Below are positions 36,901 to 43,933 of a DNA stretch of 64,000 nt, one piece after another. The notes below the pieces were generated by a model, which was not told the DNA's origin, did not search any database, and saw only the letters and a program-made list of their open reading frames with translations. A program made the translations under genes and the position numbers. The DNA is from Kriegella aquimaris (GTDB lineage: Bacteria > Bacteroidota > Bacteroidia > Flavobacteriales > Flavobacteriaceae): the NCBI RefSeq assembly GCF_900103215.1, contig NZ_FNGV01000001.1, forward strand, positions 682,001-746,000. The letters run 5' to 3'. Every line of letters begins with the position of its first letter. Positions within the stretch are counted from its first letter, which is position 1.

Positions 36901-39530
36901 CGATGTTCCCCGGATATACCATCCAATTAAATAATCTCTTAAACGGTCTGGGACAAAAATCTGGAGCCAGTAATTTGGGGCATAGGGTAACAGAAATTTT
37001 TAATAATGAATTTTTGACAGGTGTTCTGGTCAAATCCAACAAATTGGAAAAATCAAGAGGTGTACCTCTCTCACGGATGGATATTACCGGCTATGGTGCC
37101 AATATATTTAGCGACTGGCTGAGCCCGACAGCGGCCATGGCACAAACCAGCCAAGCCAAATTTGATGTAATGATGGGGCGCACCGCCCACGAAGTCATTC
37201 AAGTAAAAAGCATTTTATACCCTTGGGGGATTAGAGTGGTGCGGACCATAACCGTTTTCCGAACCGCAACCGGTCGTATTTACAGAACGGATAGTGGCTG
37301 GAAAGCGGAATCGGACGGTCTATTTGATTTTTCATACCGTTATCAGGATTTGAATGGAAATTTTGTGCCAGGCGAAGATCCCTTTGAATTTCATCCGGGA
37401 ACAATAAAGGGACTGTTTAACATTCGAAACATAAAAGATGCGCCCTCCGTACAAGAATATACAGCTACCAATGAAATTCCAAATAATACAATATATATAG
37501 ATGGTATTAAAGGAATAGAAGTCCTAAATGAAGAAGGCAAAACAATAGTTGAAGACGTAAAATGCGGTGGCGTCTATTTTGATGCCGATGTAGAAATCGA
37601 AAATGTAATTCAAGGCCATACCAATAACAGGGTGGTTTCCAAAAAAATTCTGGGCTATGTACAGGTCGCCCCTGCAGGAAAACCATTAACCGCGATCCAA
37701 CTGAGAGACCTGTTAAACCTTCAACAAGGCAGTATCGGTGGTGATCTTGATTGTGTCATAAATATCAATAAAAGTGACCAGCAGATGCGCATCGACAGTT
37801 TTGATGTCAATAATTCAACGGACAAGAACGGGAAGCCAGTATTTGTGATTGCGGCACGGGGCACAATGGTCTTACCTAAAGCCGGAAGTTGGTCGGTGGT
37901 ACAACACCAAGCGGGAACGGGAGAAGTAACTCCATTACCTTCTGGAACCACTGTACCCTTGATACGTACTGGAAAATGGAAAAAAAATGTGGTCATTGAC
38001 CCTTCAGTGGTCAATAGTCAGCTATTAAGGATAGCCCATCCTACTGAAATACTTAGAAATCCTTCGAACCAAACCATCAATTTTGGGTTTTTACAGTCCA
38101 CCGATACCCAAAAGGCGCTCTTTTTAACACCATCATACGGTAACGCCGTTAAAAAATTATTGAGTAAGACACCTCCTATTTTTGCTGATGCCTATCGGTT
38201 GATGGAAGGAAGTAGTATTTTTCCGAATATAGGAAATGCCATAGATAATTTTGGCAAGGCAATGCCCATGTTGAACGGTAAGGACAGTGCCAACAATACC
38301 GTAGAGGCCTTTGTGACCAACGCCCTTGAAGATGGTGAAACAAAGGTGCTCGAATTGATGGAAATCGAAGTGAAAAAAGCCGGGGAAGCCATCGTAGACC
38401 AGGGAATGAAATTGTTGCAAAAAGGAGCTAACGGTGTTATTGATAAAGCACTAAAATTTGATATTCCTCAATTTGAAGTACCCCTAGTGGATACCGAAGC
38501 ATTAAAGATTTACATAGAATACAACACCAAGAACAAGCCTTCCGCCCCCCCAAATCACGTGGATGGGAAGCTCAACTTTGATGTCGATTCCTTTGCCGAT
38601 CAGGCTGCCGAATCGTGGAAAAGTAGAGTCAACAACCTCGCCATGGTCGTGGACCTTGGGGACATGAAACGTCTAATGACCATCAAAGGAAACTTTGACG
38701 CCAAGAAAAGTAAGGAAACCGGTTATGAAGGAGGTGACGATTCGGGAACCAATGGATTACCGGTACCTGAAATCGAATTTAGTGAAGCCCTTCAGCCGGT
38801 CATCGACATTTTAGAAGTTCTTGCGCAATTGAGTCAAGGCAACTACGGGGAGGCAATGAAAAAGGGTCTTAAAGTCGCCATGAGCAATAGTGGTGAAATA
38901 TGGGAATACAAGTTCGAGGCCACAAAAGAAATTCCATTGGTCCGTTTTCCCCCAACTGATGAACTGTATAATAGTGCACAGACTCCTTTAAAATTAGAGG
39001 CCTCGTTAGCGTTGGGCGTCTATTTTAACGCCGCTTTAAAAGTAACGACCGATCCTGCTCAATTACTGCCCACGGCTGGTGCCTTTTTACAGTTTAAAGG
39101 AGGATTAAGTGTAATGTGCGTATCGGTAGGCGTAGGATCTATATACGCCATAGGTTCGGTAGGTGTAAAAATTGCCGCCGATACCAAAGTGGGCCCTAAC
39201 TTAGAACTTGCTTTTGCCTTTGGAATTTCGATTGTTGTGAGCCTACCTGTTGTGGGTAATGCCAGCGTAACCTATATGATGGGCGTTACGATGTATGCGG
39301 ATAAGGACAAGGTAATCATAACGGCATTGATGTCATTTAAGGGAAATGCCAATTTATTAGGAGGTATCGTTACAGTAACCATCATGATTGAAGCTAAAGG
39401 AATCATCGAGAAAGTAGGAAATCAAACCAATGCTTCGGCACAGGTCACTTTTGCGCTCGACATCAGCATATTCCTGATTATTGATATCAGTTTTTCAAAA
39501 ACATGGGGAGAAGACAGACAGGTGGCCTAG
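33981..39530 (+). CDS. Giant uncharacterised protein, 1849 residues
   Basis: I do not recognise this protein. It has no signal peptide, lipobox or T9SS tail, so it is probably cytoplasmic or released by another route. Residues 1-80 are charged and helical (QEKEMQKAQQRIASS). About 80-1350 is a long mixed region rich in beta-strand and Asn/Thr/Gly, with few Cys. About 1390-1500 is helical (KVLELMEIEVKKAGEAIVDQ, LLQKGANGVIDKAL). About 1645-1849 is an unusual hydrophobic, Gly/Ala/Val-rich, strand-forming region (LGVYFNAALKV, GSVGVKIAADTKVG, GISIVVSLPVVGNASV) that could form a large beta assembly or contact membranes. The ATG at 33981 lacks a strong ribosome site, as is usual in Bacteroidota. Its stop lies 36 bp before the likely start of the second giant gene, so the two are almost certainly co-transcribed. 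Base use is similar to the core genes. Confidence 0.9.
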   Translation: MDKLQLTSLLESITGHLHTVNPEQEKEMQKAQQRIASSLIQSEDVGSEHLFANSNFYARENIDNARLRNIETVAKKTIETSEDDGFRTFIRTVPARTAQVSGSIPDWANGAQAVETMGPFVTSEGRYAWVDIFKTIKLTTLYSGTEPILLFQTRVQPTRVSRGAVYSIVAGTVWIQAKLLSIDAPDTAYVGIKVKSGSINLSQSPTLVNKKITLKPNTNIEVSLKMEQHVPVTTSETSPYGKDARDAEFKLPESFEFIWSGATKKLTSLSIGDASSKMFGQSLDYNYKIIRNPTTVYNPILNVIAFPWQQNNPEFQIVKASGKFIGISGTAPIKQSYWALSTATLDVNNPLQAEGNGMVILHCGKGLRASWPNLANDDARFIEPLILGGPGNLFLADYAADISGVSQDIDLWQDNQKPYGSSTNLQFLKNTPLFLNISGTPALEYITTQCDSDFKIDRPVKVNGEPFEVRSKSSVLMLAASDKNRLIYLYDGNILADNAPKTKNQGAPKPVAIALENALFTVSQVNTCLLFGNCDENWTKVTKGSLFLAFGLYGYLPTLPDPYVGKLKSWERLFASQGSYSRVGRGNLNMLICAVNYNPIDKNADKITTGFYFGTYPPETLTDSENSAAVSDTNNLRVSPNWAHSKSRLTATLLRKQSPDSIALTKNRLKDVKNTFTRTLFSTGRVLNAVKINRSYLEESTKANTFLLESLGLLSKKVIGRAKDETILDTGYNADLLNTEISDFNLQNAWENVVLGSRLSAEPFALLDISSNANQLGVSVSGEMIIVKTGSVTTSTDEGSVVVKNNWPFIVEGMHVKVKGDMARSFTLPQIAWEPVVNLSPPDRETPSSPKLYMDPEVGALFYEDDGGPTRVWNNNQEHVPLAPIPVVDAIVDDFHDNPKNYTVSAFTLPFGLKALSFISRNFVEPTKPNITNLRPQFRKNTDGTSKYQGGIQLSLTAGDFGKPVPTPEEKDSPMFPGYTIQLNNLLNGLGQKSGASNLGHRVTEIFNNEFLTGVLVKSNKLEKSRGVPLSRMDITGYGANIFSDWLSPTAAMAQTSQAKFDVMMGRTAHEVIQVKSILYPWGIRVVRTITVFRTATGRIYRTDSGWKAESDGLFDFSYRYQDLNGNFVPGEDPFEFHPGTIKGLFNIRNIKDAPSVQEYTATNEIPNNTIYIDGIKGIEVLNEEGKTIVEDVKCGGVYFDADVEIENVIQGHTNNRVVSKKILGYVQVAPAGKPLTAIQLRDLLNLQQGSIGGDLDCVININKSDQQMRIDSFDVNNSTDKNGKPVFVIAARGTMVLPKAGSWSVVQHQAGTGEVTPLPSGTTVPLIRTGKWKKNVVIDPSVVNSQLLRIAHPTEILRNPSNQTINFGFLQSTDTQKALFLTPSYGNAVKKLLSKTPPIFADAYRLMEGSSIFPNIGNAIDNFGKAMPMLNGKDSANNTVEAFVTNALEDGETKVLELMEIEVKKAGEAIVDQGMKLLQKGANGVIDKALKFDIPQFEVPLVDTEALKIYIEYNTKNKPSAPPNHVDGKLNFDVDSFADQAAESWKSRVNNLAMVVDLGDMKRLMTIKGNFDAKKSKETGYEGGDDSGTNGLPVPEIEFSEALQPVIDILEVLAQLSQGNYGEAMKKGLKVAMSNSGEIWEYKFEATKEIPLVRFPPTDELYNSAQTPLKLEASLALGVYFNAALKVTTDPAQLLPTAGAFLQFKGGLSVMCVSVGVGSIYAIGSVGVKIAADTKVGPNLELAFAFGISIVVSLPVVGNASVTYMMGVTMYADKDKVIITALMSFKGNANLLGGIVTVTIMIEAKGIIEKVGNQTNASAQVTFALDISIFLIIDISFSKTWGEDRQVA

Positions 39531-39566
39531 ATCATATGGTCATTGAAAAAATTAATAATAGAAGAT

Positions 39567-42500
39567 ATGGAAGCTAAAAGAAGATACACCACAATGGTTT
39601 TTCCGCAAGGGTTCGATGGTCAAAAGATTAAATTGAATATTGTATTGATTCCACGAAACCAAAATCCTTTTGATGCCATAAACACAGGACTGCCTGCACC
39701 GAACGATATGGCAACTCCGTTTGCCGATCTTATTCCCGAATTTGAACTTAAGGTCATTAAAGGTCTGGACGAATGGCCGATTAGTAATTCGACCAATGCA
39801 GGCAGCGCCCCCGAACAAATACCGGTAACGGTAACCGAAGCCACAAATAAAAAAGCACTTTTACAAGGCATGGCGGCAGATTTCGGGGCAAAAATCAATC
39901 TTGATAATACAACGGATAAAGCTGAAGTGCAAGAAATTACTTTAAACAAATACCTTCCTGAAAGCTATAGAGGCTCCTTCAACTTTACCACGCCTCGGCA
40001 TAAAAACGCAAAGACCGATGATAGTTACCATTGTGCAATTAGAGCCGATGTCAAGAAAAAACCGAATTGGAAGAATAGCGATGACATGAGTTGGGGCCAG
40101 GTATTTGCACATATTCTCCGTCAACCCTTATTGGCGCGAGCCTGTGGAATGATCTATAGTGCAGAAATAACGGTTGCCGACCATCCCGATTGGTATGACA
40201 AAGGCAGTTATGTGTATGTCGACCTTGTCAATGCAGATTATGAAGCTGTTCAGGAGCAATTATTTCTAGATCCCGATGGACCATTTGTAAAACGGTATGC
40301 CGCTAGACTTCCTAAATTGGAGGTTAATGAAGCCCGTCCGCTGTTTGCCCCTTTATTGTTTCCTGTACTCTTTCGTCAAGGACTTGTAGACCCCGAACCT
40401 CCCAAAGCACCGTGGGACCAAATTTTTGCGGAAGTGAACGAATACAACGACGGTTTTACCAAAATCGTGCACGCAGCCCAGCCCGTGAGCAGTAATCTGT
40501 TGAGCGAGCAACAAGATGGTGTGCATCCTGTAAACGATATGGGTTTTCGGTTGGCGTGGGATGATGAGCAGATCCTTATTTGGTACATCCGTCAATTGAC
40601 CCATAATCCTGAAGAGCCGGGCAAAAGAATGGACGCACCCTTAGGTGTCTATGGTTATAAAATCGATGTAAAAAAAGAAAATGCTCCCGAATGGAACAGC
40701 CTTAATCTTGTAAAAAGCAAGCAAATATATACCATTGGCGGGGCAAGTTTGGGAAACTCGGTCGATCAAACGCTGGAGCTGCCCTATCAGGTATTTCCAA
40801 CACAGCCAGATAATGACACGAACAGCCCGTATTGGCTACCTATGTATTTCACGAATTGGATCGGTAAAAGTCTGGTATTAAAAGACACCGATGCCATTCA
40901 AATTTACCGGAACAATGAAGAGGTAGATTCTTTAAACAACCCTAAAAATGTAAATGCGACGAATATGTTTGATGAAGTCGCCGTAGATGCAGAACTGCTG
41001 TATGGAAACACCTATGAGTTTCGGGTACGGATGATGGATATCAGTGGTGGCGGCCCGGCAATAGAGGAAGAACTACACAACAACGCGGCTAGTCCAACAG
41101 CGAAGCGGCTGTTCAAAAGATACATTGCCCCCGGACTCTGCCGTATAAACAAGCCAGAAGGCATACGACGGGCAACAATAACCCATTTTAATGAAACTAT
41201 TGTAAACGATGCCTCCGTGTTCGATGCTAATCCAAGATTAGAAATCCAAAGGCCCCTTCTCACCTACCCTGCAGTAGTGTTTACCAATAAATACCAACAA
41301 AAAGGATTAGACCCTATAGCATTGCTCATTCAATCGGGAGCAGGTGTCGATCAGGCCGTTACCCCAGCAATAGCCGATCCCGATGTAAACAGGGTAGAAA
41401 TAAGGGTGGAGGTTGAAACCTTACGATTGGATAATCTGCTGAGCGAAATTGGAACGGAGAATTACATTACATTGTATAAAACTCACCGGGCCTTTCCTAC
41501 GGATTTTGACGCACAACTTACTGTACCTGTTACCTTTAGGGATGTCAATGCCTTGAACTTGGGCAATGAAAACGACCCTTTTAATGATCCGGCCATGAAT
41601 AACTTGGCCATAGATGCTATGAACGAATTGCCGCTGCCTACCGCCCGTACTATTAGGATAACCCTCAGGGCGGTTTGTGAAGAACAAAATAATTATTATG
41701 GTTTTATCAATGAGGCCAATTCCGATCTTGATTCACGTTATGGAAAAACAATGCAATTTCTATTTTATAAGGAATCAAATGTGGAGGACGATCTATTGTT
41801 ATTGAAGCCAAATGTTGCTCCTATCAAAGCAATTTACTTGCAACCGGATCCTCCTCATATAATCGAACGTGTCAATTCACAGATCCATTTTAATCGCGAG
41901 AATAAGAATACCGTTCCGGATATTGTCGAGCGTCTGGCCCAACAATTGGGAGTTGTTTCAAGAGGGTTAACGTTGGTGGGGCAAAAAGGCGAACGTGTGG
42001 TATTTGGATGCAGCAACAAAATCCAACATCACCTGGCTCCCGATCACAGTAGTATCACCTTAGGTTCCAAGGGCGATCTGTGCAATCATTGGATCGGCTG
42101 TCTGGTCTATCACATCAATCGGGATTGGAGTTGGGATGCTCTTGAAAACGTGAGCTTTTCAATCTTCAGGAATAAAAAGTTCCAAGATGATAAAGATGAA
42201 GAATTGGAAACCCTAAAAGTGGGCGATATTGAATTGAAACACTACGCATCCTTTGAATCTTTATTGGCTGACGACTTCGGCATTGTGAACAGGTCTCATA
42301 CCACTATGATATTCATAGATGCCATCGAACCAAAATCGAAACTTTTGAGAACCAATGGTCAACTACGTTTCCCAGATGAATTGGAGGTTGACTATACCTT
42401 AACTCCTCATTTCAAGACTGGTCATGGTAACGAACAAGAACATAAGCCTGAAAAATTGACCTTGCCGACAACGGTAATTCCCGCACAAGTGCCTAAAATT

Positions 42501-43889
42501 GTGAGCGTCGGGATGGCGTTTTCCGCTTATCGAAAAAATGAAAAGTATAGTGCCACCGAACCTAGACAGCGGTATTTATGGGTCGAGTTGGAGGAGCCCG
42601 TCAAAGATCCGCATGACACCCTATTTTGTCGATTGCTACGCTATGCCCCCGATCAGATGTTGAGCCACAATCGTGAATTTCTTGATGAAACGCTTCCAGA
42701 CCCTATACTTCCCATAGACCCGGAATATGTTCGAAGCATTACCCCAAACCAAACCGATGACATGGCCGGGTTAAGTGCCATGCAGGCCATGGAAAAGGCA
42801 AGCGACAATGACAATATTCACTATCTTTTGCCCCTTCCCTCCGGGCTACATTCCGAGAGTCCGGAATTGTTTGGGTTTTTCACCTATGAATTTAGGATCG
42901 GTCATGGACATTGGAGTAACCTCGAAGATGGAAAAGACAATCTTTGGAGTACCGCCAATGGGCGTTTTGGCAGACCGCTGCGCGTTACGGGTATGCAACA
43001 TCCCGCCCCCTCTTTGTTATGCAATGTAGATAGGGATGATATTAAAGTAACGGTTAACGCACCTTATGCCAAAGCCGTTCTTAATGGTAAGGATGTTACC
43101 GCAGATCCCCCAAGGACACAACTACATGGTGTGCTTTATGCACAAGTCAAGCAGGCCGATGGCCTCGAATACCGGAACATTTTACTCCATGAGAAAGTCA
43201 TGATACTTTTAAATCCTATCGAAATAAAAAGGGAATTGACGACAGCCTCCGTACTGGTTAAGGCGATGAAGCAAACGGACGGCTATATAGCCCAAAGAAG
43301 TGATCAAGATAAAGCAAGCCATTTACTAGCGCAATTTCAAATGTTCAATCAACTGGATGAACTTGACCTGAAGCAAGAAACTAAAGTTAAAGTTTCCAAT
43401 TTGATGAAACGACGTTCGAAAGGTCGATTAATAAATCCCGACCTAACAACATCCCGTAATTTATTGAGTGCCTATGAAAAATATAAAAAGCAACCTGGAT
43501 TTGTCACCCCTGTTCCTGCAAATGCCTCATTTACCACAACATCATTACTACAAGGTGCTAAGCTAGCGATCTACAAGGATAAAATTAAAAAAGGGACCTG
43601 TACCTGGACTAATAAAGAAATTATTGCCTTGTTGAATCGTTATGGCTTGCCGGAAGATTCCCCATTGAGCGTCATTGTGGTCGAGGTATTCGGAAACATC
43701 ACAAATATCTTCGACTATATCAACTTCCCTATGGAAGCAATAGAAAAGATTAATAAGGATGTCGCGGTCATCATCAAGAACCGAAAAATAGAAAGTGAAA
43801 AAGCACTATCGGATAAACTTGGTGAATATCGCATATTAAGAACATCGCCCTTGACAGAAGTGCCTTTTGTATGTTGTGCCGAATGTTGA
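39567..43889 (+). CDS. Giant uncharacterised protein, about 1440 residues
   Basis: Unrecognised. The frame opens with a TTG at 39543 (MKKLIIED), but the ATG at 39567 (MEAKRRYTTMVFPQGFDG) is the more likely start; the product is then 1440 residues. No signal peptide. The N-terminal part (KLNIVLIPRNQNPFDAINTG) is strand-rich. The middle holds segments with fibronectin-like wording (YGNTYEFRVRMMDISGGGPA), repeated tracts such as RVEIRVEVETLRLDNL, and many Trp/His/Pro (HWIGCLVYHINRDWSWDALE). The last 250 residues are more helical and basic, ending FVCCAEC, a striking Cys cluster. It lies directly downstream of the 1849-residue gene, and a phospholipase C gene converges 44 bp beyond its stop. The products probably work together; function is unknown. 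Confidence 0.88.
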   Translation: MEAKRRYTTMVFPQGFDGQKIKLNIVLIPRNQNPFDAINTGLPAPNDMATPFADLIPEFELKVIKGLDEWPISNSTNAGSAPEQIPVTVTEATNKKALLQGMAADFGAKINLDNTTDKAEVQEITLNKYLPESYRGSFNFTTPRHKNAKTDDSYHCAIRADVKKKPNWKNSDDMSWGQVFAHILRQPLLARACGMIYSAEITVADHPDWYDKGSYVYVDLVNADYEAVQEQLFLDPDGPFVKRYAARLPKLEVNEARPLFAPLLFPVLFRQGLVDPEPPKAPWDQIFAEVNEYNDGFTKIVHAAQPVSSNLLSEQQDGVHPVNDMGFRLAWDDEQILIWYIRQLTHNPEEPGKRMDAPLGVYGYKIDVKKENAPEWNSLNLVKSKQIYTIGGASLGNSVDQTLELPYQVFPTQPDNDTNSPYWLPMYFTNWIGKSLVLKDTDAIQIYRNNEEVDSLNNPKNVNATNMFDEVAVDAELLYGNTYEFRVRMMDISGGGPAIEEELHNNAASPTAKRLFKRYIAPGLCRINKPEGIRRATITHFNETIVNDASVFDANPRLEIQRPLLTYPAVVFTNKYQQKGLDPIALLIQSGAGVDQAVTPAIADPDVNRVEIRVEVETLRLDNLLSEIGTENYITLYKTHRAFPTDFDAQLTVPVTFRDVNALNLGNENDPFNDPAMNNLAIDAMNELPLPTARTIRITLRAVCEEQNNYYGFINEANSDLDSRYGKTMQFLFYKESNVEDDLLLLKPNVAPIKAIYLQPDPPHIIERVNSQIHFNRENKNTVPDIVERLAQQLGVVSRGLTLVGQKGERVVFGCSNKIQHHLAPDHSSITLGSKGDLCNHWIGCLVYHINRDWSWDALENVSFSIFRNKKFQDDKDEELETLKVGDIELKHYASFESLLADDFGIVNRSHTTMIFIDAIEPKSKLLRTNGQLRFPDELEVDYTLTPHFKTGHGNEQEHKPEKLTLPTTVIPAQVPKIVSVGMAFSAYRKNEKYSATEPRQRYLWVELEEPVKDPHDTLFCRLLRYAPDQMLSHNREFLDETLPDPILPIDPEYVRSITPNQTDDMAGLSAMQAMEKASDNDNIHYLLPLPSGLHSESPELFGFFTYEFRIGHGHWSNLEDGKDNLWSTANGRFGRPLRVTGMQHPAPSLLCNVDRDDIKVTVNAPYAKAVLNGKDVTADPPRTQLHGVLYAQVKQADGLEYRNILLHEKVMILLNPIEIKRELTTASVLVKAMKQTDGYIAQRSDQDKASHLLAQFQMFNQLDELDLKQETKVKVSNLMKRRSKGRLINPDLTTSRNLLSAYEKYKKQPGFVTPVPANASFTTTSLLQGAKLAIYKDKIKKGTCTWTNKEIIALLNRYGLPEDSPLSVIVVEVFGNITNIFDYINFPMEAIEKINKDVAVIIKNRKIESEKALSDKLGEYRILRTSPLTEVPFVCCAEC

Positions 43890-43933
43890 TACATAGAATT
43901 TAATTCAACCAAAATTTCGCCTTCACTATAGTT

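Noticed and set aside
33981-43889. Giant pair as a contractile injection system or prophage tail module
   Set aside because: No sheath, tube, baseplate, spike or AAA+ ATPase genes are next to it, and the sequences show none of the tape-measure repeats.
33981-43889. Giant pair as non-ribosomal peptide or polyketide synthases
   Set aside because: No adenylation, condensation, ketosynthase or carrier-protein motifs could be found in either protein.
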